From Hawksworthiomyces lignivorus (taxonomy: Eukaryota > Ascomycota > Sordariomycetes > Ophiostomatales > Ophiostomataceae): a stretch of DNA of 64,000 nucleotides. Made by a program: the position numbers and the translations under genes. Within the stretch, counting starts at the first letter, position 1; every line of letters starts with the position of its first letter. Under the pieces are notes generated by a model, which did no database searches, had not been told where the DNA came from, and saw only the letters and a list, made by a program, of their open reading frames with translations. Shown here in pieces: positions 22,232 through 33,712 of the stretch. The DNA lies in contig NTMA01000128.1 in assembly GCA_002917075.1 (NCBI GenBank), positions 1-64,000 of the forward strand, written 5' to 3'.

Positions 22232-25200
22232 GTTGATGATTTCTGAGGGAAACGTGAGAACAAAAGAGAGGCAGGCACAACTGGGCTTTTAAATCTGTAT
22301 CCCTGTGATGACACGCCTATGATGGTAATCCGGATCTTAGCTCGATTGAGTGAAGCTTGCTCCAGACCTTGACCTCCACAACTCAATATCTGCTTATTAT
22401 GGTCATTTTTCCGGGTAGCATGGTGGCAGCATCACATTCGCCACGTCGCACTCGCTTCGCCATTGCTTTCATCAAGCTCTTTTATTAGCTATAGCAGGCG
22501 TCGGCGAATCTTCTCCCGAGCCGCCCTGGGCCTACGTGTAACGGTGTGATTTTAATTTTGGTGGGCTCTTGTTCGAGCGGAGTAATCTATTACTAGTCGG
22601 AAATAGATGTACCGGTCCCATGGTCTTCTATTCTCAACCCATGTGACAATATTGTACTTTTGAAATGAAACATGCATTTACAATGGTCTGTGGAAGTGGT
22701 TAAGGAATATCTCCGCTAATCTGTAGGCTTAAGGACTCTAGCAGAGACCAAAGTGGGCAGGCTCCTGGACTCAACCTTACCAGCCAAAACAACCACAGCT
22801 CTTAAACCTAAGGGCAGGAGGCTCCACACGACTTGACCAGTTTGTTTACTATCAATGGATCAAGAGTAGCGAGGGTGAATTCTCCCTTTCCGGCTAAAAA
22901 GAGTCTCCCATTGTGCTTGTCTTGTGGCCCGGGCGGCGTCTGCCAGAGTCCAGACGCCCTTTTCGTGGCTTCAGCAGAACTTCAATTAGCTTTAGATTAG
23001 GCTGTCCAAATTGCCTCTAACTTAACAGAGAGGCTCTGCTCTTATTTTTCTGTAAAGGTCTCTGTATCTGATACCCCCCTTTCATTAATTCAGAGGGCGG
23101 TGTAGGCTGGCAATACTAGACCCAAGAAACTCTTCACCTCCTCAGAGGCCTTCATGGGAGTGAGAATGGCAAATTTTAACTTTCCAAAAAGGCAGCACTC
23201 AGGTACTCTGTAATTTGGAATCCGCTTAGACCTTCCCCCTCTCCACCCCCGCCGGAGAAAAAAACTTGATTTTTTGTACAGTACGAGACAATGAAGGACG
23301 AAAGAAAAATGGTAGCCCACCTCTGATTAAGAAATACGTGTATCAAGGAGATCACTGGAACCCAGGGCCTTTTCCACGAAATAATAGGTCAGATTACAGT
23401 ACTGTTAGCGCGATTGTGGGGAACCTGGGGTATCCAGTGCGGGGTTGTTTGGGACTGAGCTCGGCGGTTCCACGGCCATAACAACGCTGAAGTTCATGCG
23501 ATTAGCTCGCTTGACGAAGAAGGGGAGTGGAGCCTCGCACGATTTACCTCTACTTCGCCCAGGAATGGTCCGAACTAGCCACTTTGCCCCGGCCTATGGT
23601 CTCTCACCCTGCGGCCGAATGGCACGGTCTACTCTACGTACAAGTCGCTCATGGTTGAATCTTACTAGCCAGAGCCTGTCATGATCCGAATGTAGACAAA
23701 AGTCTCCCAAGCGCACCTATGCAGAAGCCGCTGAGCTTATGCCGACTTGCGAAATCTTCAACCCATTCTTGCGGTGCTAGTTATAAGAGTTGTTAGGACG
23801 CACAATGACAGTGCTAAGCAAGCGAGCAAATTACCATAAACGGATATTACTAGCTATTCGTACAAAAAGTCACCGTACTCTATATTTTATTTCATATCCA
23901 TTAGATACACGCTGTATTATGCCACTGGTCCCTCTTTGTCAGTGCTCTTTTTACTCAACCTATTCTGCTTCACTGTTTTACTGCAACGCTTGGCGCACCA
24001 GATTTACAACATGCTTAGCAGCTAAATTTAGTCAAGGGGGTGAATAAGCTTGCTGTATGCTAGTCATAGGCTATACAGCCTCGTAGCCTGTGGTAGATCG
24101 TAACAGGCCCTTCCTCCAAATGGACTGTGTCTACGATCTTGATTGGGAAAAAAAAATAAAAAATAAAAAATAAAAGGAAAAGAAAAAAAGAAGAAGCGAG
24201 GATCGCCGGTTACAAGACGGATGCCGTCAAAGAAGGGAACATAGAGCATAATATTGGTGGAGACCATTCGCGTGTAATCAATAGCTACGTTTGGGTGCTG
24301 TCATGTCTTGCGCTATGTTTATTGTAATTGTTCTTTGTAAACTACCAATTCTGCTATCCACACAACGTTTCCTCCTCCGAGGAGGAATCGCAGATAATAT
24401 GATGTCTTCCCCCGGCAATTTCGTCGCCACGCTTGCGTTCCGGTGGAGATTCGGTGTATTACTGAGTACAGAGTCTCGTAAGCAAACACGCTCGATATGT
24501 TCTAGTGGCCAAGTGCTGGTCTGCGCTTCAATAGATATTCCCTGCCATGCTTGCTGTCCTCGTCTATTTTACACGCGAGTCGCCTTAGTGGCTAATTCTA
24601 ATAGGACATTCATGAACTCCAAGTTGGCCAAGATGTTGACTCGCTCGCTCAGGTGCAATCCTTCCCTTGTCTCCGTATTGCCTAACGCCATAAGTGCCGT
24701 GTCGCTTTGCCGCGGTTCGTGCCTCAATGAGCGGAGGGAGGGTGGAGCCAAAGAAACAGCAAGATAAGCCAAAAAGGCAATCGTAAAGAAACAAAAGAAT
24801 AGCATAAGGGAAAAAGAAACAGGATGGCATGGTGGGTTGAGCTGTTATCCATGGGAAATTACAGTTTCCCATACAAACTACCTACAGATACGCACCTCCT
24901 TTTCCAGCGACATGTGGATAAATTTGCGCGCCACTAGTAAAGGGGGCAGGCATATGATAGGTGCACAAATACAAGGCAGTTGTATCTTTATCCAGGCTTT
25001 TGCGGAGCAAGGGAGCACCCGCAACGAATCAACCATGTATCTGAGTGCGTCTTGTCTCAAACCAGACCACAAGCCGAAAGTTTGGGGAGACTCTCTAGCA
25101 TAACCGTAAGACCGGTTAGTAGAACTAAGGGCGGGGAGGTTCTGGTAATTCTCCACCTGAAACTAGTTCTACGTGTAGTTTTGGAGAATGCTTCGTCGAA

Positions 25201-27446
25201 GAAATAGAAATACCACTAGAGGAGGTAATGTAACGTATGCACTGTAGAAGCGCGTCCCCAGATATGCTCGTGCGAATGACGTCCGCGTAGAAGTGGGTAA
25301 AGGTAAACAATTTGCTGGGACCTTCCTAATCTGGGGTATAGTTTCCGCTGGGGGATCAAAAAGGCCGTGGAGCAGCCGGTGCGGGGATTGCCTCTCTCCC
25401 CGTGCACATGTCGCTAGCGCCTGGCTCTACCTCCAGAAGGCTTCCACACGTATATACGAGTGCGACCATAAAGGTCACATGATTATAGAATGTCTCATGC
25501 AGGTTTAGTAACAGTAAAAAGGCCTGATTACTGTCTCCATCCAGGCGGCCATGACGTTTAATATGACTGAGGTTGGCATGTTATTCCTCGGTATATTTAC
25601 TTTCTAGCAGCGTACTTTTGTGTTAGCGAGGCGTCTTCGGACAGCTTTTCCCCGAGACCGAGTCGCATTCCATACGGTGGACCCTCTGTTACATGCGCTA
25701 CTAGAAGGCGTTGCTCATGATGTCTACTTTTTATTTTTCTTGTCTGTAACGGAAGTTCCCGCATCGGTATTTGGTCTTTCGAACACGGCAAGCTGCATCC
25801 GCGATTTCTGGAAGCACCCCTTCTCCCAGGCATGTAATATTTGCGGGACATACGGAGTACGTACTATCGGACTTATATTGTCACAACCACACGCACCAGA
25901 AACAGGTAAGAAGATGAAGGTAGGCCAATCCAATGCGCCACGGGGTGCCGCGGCATTAATTTGGATCGCACGTGGCTCGCCCCCAAAGAAAATTAATAGA
26001 TGCTTACTGTATGTTCTCCTAGATCTTCCTTTTTCTTCGTCGACTGGGAGGGGCGTAGTGTAGTGTTTGTTTGGGGCTTACGTGACAGCGGGCACCCAGC
26101 TGCAGCTTTAAACCGTGGATCTGGGACTCCTAGTGAGCCTATGTTGGGCATGTCGCTGGTACCGTAAAGGAAGCAATAGCTTAGCCACACAAACTCGTGA
26201 TCATCCTTTGTTGTTAGAGTGCTGACTTACGATGGCTGGAGAGAGGTAAGGACCAATTTACATTTGGCTCCTTCGTGGCTTCGCAAGGCGCCAGTTTTCA
26301 ATGCAAAGGCGGAGACGAGATACAAGGCAGAAATCAGCAGGACGTAAACAACTGGTCAGACAATACGGAGCCTCCTACCCATGGTTTTCAGAGCTATGGT
26401 TGATTTGGTGATTAGGCTGAGTCGAAGACTCTGCCAGCTCATTCTCATTATGTCTGCGACAGTTTCGGCTAGCCATGTGTCCAGGTGCTTGACCGTCCAA
26501 GTCCTTAGCCAAGACGAAGTAAAGTCACTCCAGTGAGAATGACTTCGTAAAATAAGGCTAGCCGAAACATGGTAAGATTAATACGGTCCTTGTATTCTTG
26601 GTCCATGATATTGATACGATTGTATGTAAACAGATAGATACTTGCGAATCGCACATCGATACTTTGTAACATAGGTTTGCAGAAACGACAGTCTCTCACC
26701 AAAGAGCAGTATAATTTGTTGAGAGAGGCTTCGATGTTGTTGCTGCTAGTGGCCACCAAGAAAGTGGCTCGACTTTGATGGTCTCCATTTCCGTATTGAT
26801 GTATCTAAGGCTTTCTTAGCTACGAAGAGTATGAAACAAAAGAGGAGGGGAAGAGGAAGGAGACGGGTTGAGAGAATCTGAGGCCGAAGAGAGCATGTAT
26901 AGAGTGTACGGTAAAAGTGTATGAGACACCTCGGAATCTAGATTGCAGCAAATGCGTAAATACAGGGAAAAGAAGCGAAGAAGTGATGCAGAGAACAAAG
27001 AAAAGCCATTGCTGTTAAGCTCGAGAATAACAATGAAGACCGACTCCTTTTACTTTGCTTCGCTTTGCTCTGCTTTGCTATGTATGCTGTATTTCCGGTT
27101 TTATTTACACTGTTTTCTACCTTTGTCTTCGCTAATTTTTCGTTTGCCATAAAGCCATCATAGAGCTGCGATTAGGTCCGGTATTTACAAGTTTTGAAAT
27201 AACTATGTTGGACGTGTCAAGAAAAATTGATGTGGTTTTCATAGTCTAACAAACAAGTTGTTTAAATTAATGAGACTGCAAAGAATATGTTGGCACTAAT
27301 AGAGTGACTTCTCTAGGGCGTTTGCTCCAGCCTTGGTAGAAGTGTATTTTACAATCTGTGATCTCTACCACACCAATCCTCTTTCAAACTTCATAGCCCA
27401 AGAACAATAACTCTGAGGCAGAATCAGTGGCTAACTTAACTATGTT
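22232..27446. other. 5.2 kb gene-poor stretch
   Basis: Only short open frames, none with a recognised domain. Low-complexity tracts are present: an A-rich run at 24147-24195, and repeated CTTTGCT-like units at 27050-27080. Longer frames such as 25620-26063 have no ATG-based gene structure or motif I can name. The stretch may hold worn-out transposon sequence, but I cannot identify any element. Confidence 0.5.
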
Positions 27447-28157
27447 CTACTTCAGATAAAACTCTCGATGGAAAGCAAACATGTCATCGAAGACGCAAAA
27501 TTCTGGCGCATTCAACTCAAAACCTCGAGGCAATTTTGCATACCATCTATCCAAGAATGTTGAAATTTTGTTATGATCCTTCTCGTTAAGAAATCGGAGC
27601 ATATATGAGATGCTCAGGTGGTGAGAATAAGTATCGTGCCCTGGGTATTTTGTCTGAAGGCATTCAGAGAGTCGATCACGTAGCTCGCGAAGCTTCAACT
27701 CTCCAGCTTTAGTGGTAGGACGGACCTTCAATGCAATTCCATCCTGCAGAGGCTCGAATCCCAAGACAGTCATCTGGAAAGGCATTTCGATTCCTAGATC
27801 GAATTCTTGGAGTTTCTGTCGAAAGAGAGCAACACAGTCGCTCAGCGGCGCATCGAGGGGAAGATTGGCTGGCCAGCAGCCGGGCTTTCGAATATGGTCA
27901 GATACACCCTCGAAGACAGTCATATGCCAACTCGTCTGCGGAAGAAAGGCTGACAGGTGAGAAAACTCCTGCTGCTGAAGATCATTGTACATTTCTTGTA
28001 GTGTACGATACAGGGGGGTGTCTTTCGGCAGATGACAGATGATAGTGCACCCAGGAAACGGGAGGAGATTGCCATCAGGGTCAAACTTTTGTCCAATCCA
28101 GCGCGGATACGGGTCTCCACTGCCCTTGTTGCTGTGAACTAAATTTTGATCCTCCAT
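27447..28157 (-). CDS. 2H phosphoesterase-like protein (DUF1868-type)
   Basis: Intronless, 236 residues. Two H-x-T/S motifs define the 2H fold: SWHMTVFEG (His 78) and SHHLSISYML near residue 198. It also has an N-terminal IGQKFDPDGNLLPFPGCTI block usual in DUF1868 proteins. 2H enzymes act on cyclic phosphodiester or RNA-end phosphates; the role of this branch is not established. No signal peptide or membrane segment. The start ATG is supported by similarity beginning within the first 25 residues. It is transcribed away from the sugar carrier at 29101. Confidence 0.85.
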   Translation of the reverse strand: MEDQNLVHSNKGSGDPYPRWIGQKFDPDGNLLPFPGCTIICHLPKDTPLYRTLQEMYNDLQQQEFSHLSAFLPQTSWHMTVFEGVSDHIRKPGCWPANLPLDAPLSDCVALFRQKLQEFDLGIEMPFQMTVLGFEPLQDGIALKVRPTTKAGELKLRELRDRLSECLQTKYPGHDTYSHHLSISYMLRFLNEKDHNKISTFLDRWYAKLPRGFELNAPEFCVFDDMFAFHREFYLK

Positions 28158-29100
28158 GCTGCTGAAGATATTTAATTGTCGAGATAAAGCAAAGCCTCAG
28201 AAGACCAAAGTAATCATACGATTAAAAATTTATGGAGTTTCTGCCTGAGCAAAAAGCAAATAGAGAAAAGGCCCAGATCTGATGGTTTTATACCCGCGAC
28301 TCAATGGGTCAAAATCGTAAGTTAAGTGCCAGTGTTTACCTACTTTCTCCCTCTTAACTGTCGTGGCCATATGACTTAGCAGGGTCGGATAATGTGATGT
28401 TACCATTGCCATCAACTTTATTTGTGTATCATCTCCATAATATTCTTGTTTGCCGGACGGCGCTTCTTCTAAGACATATTTAACTAGTTTGGAAAGCCTA
28501 AAGACATTACATCTTTGCCGAAAATTTAATACAGCACGTGGGTAAAACAGTGATTGAGCGAGGCTTTTAAGGAACACAACTGGCAGCAGGTTGTATTATT
28601 GATGATGCTGACGTTCGCGATACCTATTTTGGTATAAACTTCGCCTCAAGATAAGAGGAAAGTTCGCTTGGAGATAAGGAGCTGTCCGTTTTAGCCAACT
28701 AGATGCTCCATTAGTTTCGGCAGCCAGAGTTCTCTGGATGGCTAGCCTCATAGCAAAACCCGGCGTTTTGAAGTGGATTTCGCTTCTAGATAAGATCAGA
28801 TGCGCTTAGAGATAAGCGGGTCGTAAGGTGTGCTTTGGCTAAGCAGAGGCTTGTAAGGTCAGTCAGCGAATCAGCTTTTGCGGTATGGTGCACGACTTCC
28901 AATAAACTTTCGATTTTGAGAATATAAATATCCATCTGTTATCGTCAGAACTTCCTATAAATGCGCTGTACCTATTGAAAATAAGAGCATTAGGTTCAAA
29001 TTCTATGTGACTCCGCTGCAGCAATCATCATCTTTCATTCAAGCCTCTTTCTTCACTTAAAGTGCATTCCAGCATTGTCTAAAGTATCACGGCTGAAAAT
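28158..29100. other. divergent intergenic region
   Basis: Upstream region shared by the 2H phosphoesterase gene and the second sugar carrier. It contains the GATA pairs at 28650-28816. An open frame at 28230-28577 (minus, 115 codons) has no early ATG and no known motif, so I do not call it a gene. Confidence 0.45.
28650..28816 (+). promoter_or_regulatory. two pairs of GATAAG sites
   Basis: GATAAG occurs at 28650, 28673, 28789 and 28811. Each pair has nearly the same spacing (23 and 22 bp) and sits in a related 45 bp context (TTCGCCTC-AGATAAG and TTCGCTTC-AGATAAG), so the block looks duplicated. GATAAG is the core site of fungal GATA factors of the AreA/Nit2 and SreA types. Pairs within about 30 bp are the arrangement AreA uses at nitrogen-regulated promoters. 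The block is 285-450 bp upstream of the sugar carrier start. Confidence 0.5.
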
Positions 29101-30946
29101 ATGGACTTGAAAGAGGCCTCGTCTCAAGATCTTTTGATCAAAGCCGAAGAGGCGACTGTTCAGGAGCATGAATTGACCTTTTTTCAAGCTATCCATATCT
29201 ACCCAAAGGCAGTGGCATGGAGTGTCATCATGTCCACGGCCCTCGTTATGGATGGCTACGACACAAAGCTCATCGGCTCACTCTTCGCCCAGCCTGCGTT
29301 CCAGAAGGCCTATGGCAACGTCCAGCCTAATGGCTCTTACCAGATCTCGGCACCTTGGCAGGCTGGTCTAAACAACGGTTCAAACGTTGGCCAGCTGTTG
29401 GGCCTTGTCATCGGCGGCACTCTGAGCGAGCGACTGGGATTTCGGAAGACAATGATGATTGGATTGGTCATCGCTCCGTGCCTGGTTTTCCTACAATTCT
29501 TTGCCCCTAGTATTGCAGTCCTCCAAGCTGCCCAGATTCTTCTCGGTACGTCATTCTATCTCTCTCTTTCTGACTAATTCTGATTTTGTCACACAACAGG
29601 TATTCCACTTGGAATGTTTCAGACAGTCGTGACTGTCTATGCACTGGAAGTCATGCCTGTCTGTCTGAGAGCGTACCTGACAAGTTACAATAATATGTGT
29701 TGGGTAAGAAATATCAGACAATTCTACCAATCCCAAATTAGAAACTAAAATCCGGTACATAGGTCTTTGGTCAGCTCATTGCTTCTGGTGTACTCCGCGG
29801 TGTTCTCAATTTTGAAACATCCTGGGCTTACAGAATACCATTTGCAATCCAGTAAGCAATCTAATGTATTTATCAGAGGTTCAGTAGCGTTTCTAAAATA
29901 ATATAGGTGGTTCTGGCCGATTCCTTTGCTCGTCGGCGTCTTTCTTGCACCTGAATCTCCTTGGTGGCTCGTTCGGCAGAATCGCCTAGAAGACGCGAAA
30001 GCTGCTCTGTGTCGTCTCACATCTCCACAAAATATTGGCTTTGACGTCGACAAGAGCGTTGCGTTGATGGTGGTGACGACAGAACACGAGAGCGAAGTCA
30101 ACGCCAGCACTGAATTTGCTGCGTGCTTCAAAGGAACGGATCTCCGCAGAACGATAATTGTTATTGGTTGCTATTGCATGCAGGTGCTCAGCGGATCGAC
30201 TTTGCGTGCTTATGCGACGTACTTCTTTGAACAGGCTGGTCTCGCGACCGACCAAGCTTTTAACATGTCCATAGTTACTTATGGGCTTAGCTTAATCGGC
30301 GTGATTATATCGGTAGGTCTGGGAAGTTCTAATTTTGTTAGCAAGAGCCTCTTGTCTAACACGTTTCTTTTAGTGGTTTCTAATGCCTCATGTTGGCCGC
30401 CGTACACTCTTTCTCTGGGGACTCTCGGCAATTGTTGTGATGTTCTTCATTGTGGGCGGACTTGGTGTTCCCCAAGCAAGCTCTCCTACCACGGCCCTCG
30501 CATGGACCATTGGTGCTTTTCTTATTATTTCTGCGTTCGTGTCAAACGTCACTGTTGGACCAGTTTCGTACTCCTTGGTTGTGGAAATTCCTTCCTCTCT
30601 CCTCCGCAGCAAGTCAGTTGTCATTGCTCGTTTTTCATATGCGTGCCTGAATATTGTCGCCAACGTCATCACGCCATATCAACTCAACCCGTCTGCGTGG
30701 AATTGGGGCGCAAGAGCTGGTTTCTTCTGGGGGGGTGCCTGCACTCTGGGCCTGCTTTTCACATACTTTTTCCTTCCGGAGCCGAAAGATCGCACAACTG
30801 CAGAATTAGATCTACTATTCGAGAGAAAGGTTCCAGTGAGACGATTTTCCAAAGCCGAAGTCCATCTTTCGGAAGTTGAACAGAGAATGCCAGCTCACGG
30901 AAATACTACTAAAACGGAGGCAGCAGCCATTTCAACAGCAGTTTGA
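29101..30946 (+). CDS. MFS sugar carrier (alpha-glucoside permease-like)
   Basis: Five exons in phase: 29101-29545, 29600-29703, 29763-29851, 29907-30312 and 30374-30946, giving 538 residues. It has ALVMDGYDTKLIGSLFAQPA near TM1, GTLSERLGFRKTMMIGL after TM2-3, EVMPVCLRAYLTSYNNMCW, PESPWWLVRQNRLEDAKAAL in the central loop, YFFEQAGLATDQAFNMSI, and PEPKDRTTAELDLLFERKV at the C-terminal end. These are sugar-porter signatures closest to maltose/alpha-glucoside proton symporters. It equals the carrier at 20453 in length but differs throughout and has different intron positions, so it is not a recent duplicate. The upstream GATA pairs suggest nitrogen control. Confidence 0.92.
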
Positions 30947-31184
30947 GAGACGGCTGGCATTGCAACTGCTAGCATTTTATAGCTCCACGAGAAACAATCC
31001 TACTAGATAGTTCAGAATAAGGATGGTTTCATAGTTCCTCATAGAAGAGATTTGTTGTTGTATATTTAAACCTCCAGTGTTTGTGTACAAGAAAGTCAAA
31101 CGCCTCTAATGCTTAATCAAGTCTCTCGTCGCAATGCTTCATGGAATTTGCACACAGGCTCGATCACTTTATCCACGTACATCA

Positions 31185-32825
31185 TCACCCCGTCACCGGC
31201 AACATCAGCTTCGACAAAGCCTGAGCCGAATGATGAACCGTGTGCCACGCTGGCTGCATCGTCGCCCCCGTCCCCGGATTTTCTCCAGTGCCCAAATTGC
31301 GAATGTAAGCTGGATGCGCGCCGCCGGCGATGATCACGCGGATCCTCATCCCTTTGCAGAACTTGTGCGCACAATCTGCGAGCACAAGCGTGATTGGTCC
31401 AGACCCACGCGCTGGGTCGAGGCGCATGTACCCGTCGCTGATGCGCATGGATTTGCCCCTGCTGTTGACCTCGCTCAGCCGCACGAGCAGGTCCACATAC
31501 GGATGGCTGCTAGAGTGGTGCAACACAACGGTCGGCTGGCCGCAGATTTCGAGGTCGGCATCTAGAGGCGCAGTGGTGAAGACGGCGACGTCGGAGCGCA
31601 GGGCGAGTTTGGTATCGTCGTAATTGGCGGCAACGAGGCCATCAAACGGACGGGGCATACCGATGCTAGGGGTCGGATGAGCCGGGTCAAACTTGAATGT
31701 CGAGTCCGGGCAGTCTGCCGATGGCTGGCTGGGGGAGAGGGTCTCATCGTGGCCGAGGTAGAGCTCGTGAGTCGACGCGGGAGGAGGCGGCCAGTTCGAA
31801 AGGTCCCGCCATTGCCTTGACCCTGTGATAAAAACGCGCACGGGAGAAGTCCTGGAGCCGTCTTGGCGACCAGAGAGGTGCTCCTCGATGAATTTGAACC
31901 CTTCCGCGATTTTTTGCGCCCCAAGGTGAGACCATGGCCCTATGGTGAGAGCAGCTGGGCAGCCGCGTCCGGAAAGCATGGCGTGCTGCTGTGTCACAGC
32001 CATCAGGGCCATATCATTCCAGCCAGTGGATTGTAGGATGGGAATATTGGCACGCTCAAGCGCAGCACGTTGATTCATAGGTTTGAAGAAGGGGTCGGTC
32101 AAATCGGGATGCGTGACGGCATAGAGAAGCCAGTCCGGTGCGTCGTTTTGAAAGTGCTTGTCAACCGCGCTCAGCAAGGGAACGCCGTCGTAGGTCGGTC
32201 GGAGAGTTTCTGGCTGCCTCTTGATGTATGCTGGCGAAGGTACAATACCTCGCTTTGAGCAGGTCATCAGGTCAGCCCAGGCAATGAGATGCGTATCCAT
32301 TGCGCCATTTCCCCAGACGAAGGCGCCGAAGTCGTGTGGCCCTGTGCTGATCACCGCAGCCTTCATGTCTTGCGGCGGATCCGAAAGAATGGCCCATTGT
32401 GTATAGCCAAGGTAGGAACCTCCATATGTAGCGAATGATCCAGTATACCACGGCTGCTCCCGCATCCAAGCGACAGTGGCAAGGCCGTCTGCGGCCTCGT
32501 TGACTGCAGGCACGAGCTCACCACCATCAGAGGGATCTGTGCCTCGACAGGCGGCGAGCAGCACTTGGTAGCCGCGTGAGGCGAAGAGGCGGGCGTGGCC
32601 CAAGGCCATCATGGGCGAGATTCCATACGAAGTGCGAACGACGATTGTTCCATATGCCTCTGCGATGGTTGGCTGATATAGATTTGCCGCAAGTTTAAGC
32701 TGCTCTCCGACTGGTATCCGCAGGCTCTCAACTGTGTAAGCACAGGACTCCCCCGGCAACCCAGACCACCAACCAACGACGCGATCAACGAGGGCGCTCA
32801 CCCAACTACGCTTTACCGGCGCCAT
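31185..32825 (-). CDS. CocE/NonD-type (X-Pro dipeptidyl-peptidase S15-like) hydrolase
   Basis: 546 residues from the ATG at 32825. The open frame reaches 32921, but the extra 32 codons are a poly-Phe-rich reading of upstream A/T sequence. The nucleophile motif is TYGGSYLGYTQW with Ser 137. The acid and His are likely in QSTGWNDMALMA and TIGPWSHLG. A C-terminal beta-rich PepX_C-like jelly roll follows (from about LFLGHDETL onward), the architecture of cocaine esterase and glutaryl-7-ACA acylase relatives. It cleaves esters or amides of unknown type. No signal peptide, so probably intracellular. It opens a run of modifying enzymes to its right. Confidence 0.88.
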   Translation of the reverse strand: MAPVKRSWVSALVDRVVGWWSGLPGESCAYTVESLRIPVGEQLKLAANLYQPTIAEAYGTIVVRTSYGISPMMALGHARLFASRGYQVLLAACRGTDPSDGGELVPAVNEAADGLATVAWMREQPWYTGSFATYGGSYLGYTQWAILSDPPQDMKAAVISTGPHDFGAFVWGNGAMDTHLIAWADLMTCSKRGIVPSPAYIKRQPETLRPTYDGVPLLSAVDKHFQNDAPDWLLYAVTHPDLTDPFFKPMNQRAALERANIPILQSTGWNDMALMAVTQQHAMLSGRGCPAALTIGPWSHLGAQKIAEGFKFIEEHLSGRQDGSRTSPVRVFITGSRQWRDLSNWPPPPASTHELYLGHDETLSPSQPSADCPDSTFKFDPAHPTPSIGMPRPFDGLVAANYDDTKLALRSDVAVFTTAPLDADLEICGQPTVVLHHSSSHPYVDLLVRLSEVNSRGKSMRISDGYMRLDPARGSGPITLVLADCAHKFCKGMRIRVIIAGGAHPAYIRNLGTGENPGTGATMQPAWHTVHHSAQALSKLMLPVTG

Positions 32826-33712
32826 ACTCTTTTGATCAAATAACGAAACTTGCCTTGCCAATTGAGAGAATCTCAAAAAAAAAGAAAAGAAAAAAAAAGA
32901 AACTTTTAGAAGTTTTAACAAAAGAGCACAGACAAAGCAATGCTAGTAGCACAGAAGACTACAATTAGTGATTGTCAGAGATTTGATAGTAAGGTACAGC
33001 GACGTAAAGTAAGTAGGTAGAATATATGCTCATGATCGAACTTCAATCGGATTGAATTTCAACCGGGCACCTGATATGATGCATCAAACCTGACTGTTGC
33101 AGAGTGTCAGCAATCCTGATCGCACCGGGAGCTCAAGCAGTCCGAATACACGTGCCTCGCTCCACTCAAGGTACCTGAAGAAGACGTAGAAACCTTCTGA
33201 ACAGGCGTAGACAGCCAGGATTGGTTAAAACGGGGTTACAACCGCAAGTACGGGGTAATTATATGAAAGGTACTTCCGAGAGATAAAATCTTCCCTCTGC
33301 CAAAAACTGTGCCACGCGTCAACTAAAAGCGATGGACCAAACCACTTTTTCTCGCTTTATTGTGCAAACAGTACAGAGTCTTGGGCAAAATCGCGAGTGT
33401 TTAGACTTAAAATACAATAAGTTCTTCACGACGTTCATTATAGAAATAATTAAAGAAGAATTATCAAAGAATGATAACTTAGTTGCTATTTTATCTCTTT
33501 TTAAAGAAAGGTCACCTATTGCTCGTTCTGACGAGAATATCGTAATTTCCAAGGAACAGCTGCGAATTCTTGGTGGGCCGATTTGGATTTGAAGAACGAC
33601 CATGAGGCTTATTAATTTTCTTTGTGTTTGAGATATGATGCAACCTGGCTAACAACATCATAATTCTCTGTTTCTTTAAATACATTGCCTATCATTAAAT
33701 TGCCTTTGAGTG
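32826..33712. other. intergenic region
   Basis: Between the CocE-type gene and the FAD monooxygenase. An AT-rich frame with ATG at 33332-33592 is listed separately. Otherwise nothing seen; a purine-rich A/G tract lies at 32875-32903. Confidence 0.4.
33332..33592 (+). CDS. possible small hypothetical protein
   Basis: 86 codons from an ATG in fair context. The predicted protein is mostly helical with alternating hydrophobic and charged residues (FTTFIIEIIKEEL, NLVAILSLFKERSP). I do not recognise a family. It is AT-richer than the neighbouring genes, and the minus strand is open over the same span. It could be a transposon or gene fragment rather than a gene. Confidence 0.25.
   Translation: MDQTTFSRFIVQTVQSLGQNRECLDLKYNKFFTTFIIEIIKEELSKNDNLVAILSLFKERSPIARSDENIVISKEQLRILGGPIWI

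Noticed and set aside
23445..23684. 79-codon frame rich in basic residues
   Set aside because: No ATG-supported gene model and no similarity that I recognise; may be worn transposon sequence.
25620..26063. 147-codon open frame
   Set aside because: No motif, no gene-like context, and other frames overlap it.
28230..28577. 115-codon frame upstream of the 2H phosphoesterase gene
   Set aside because: Begins with GTG, has no early ATG and no recognisable family; possibly an old fragment.
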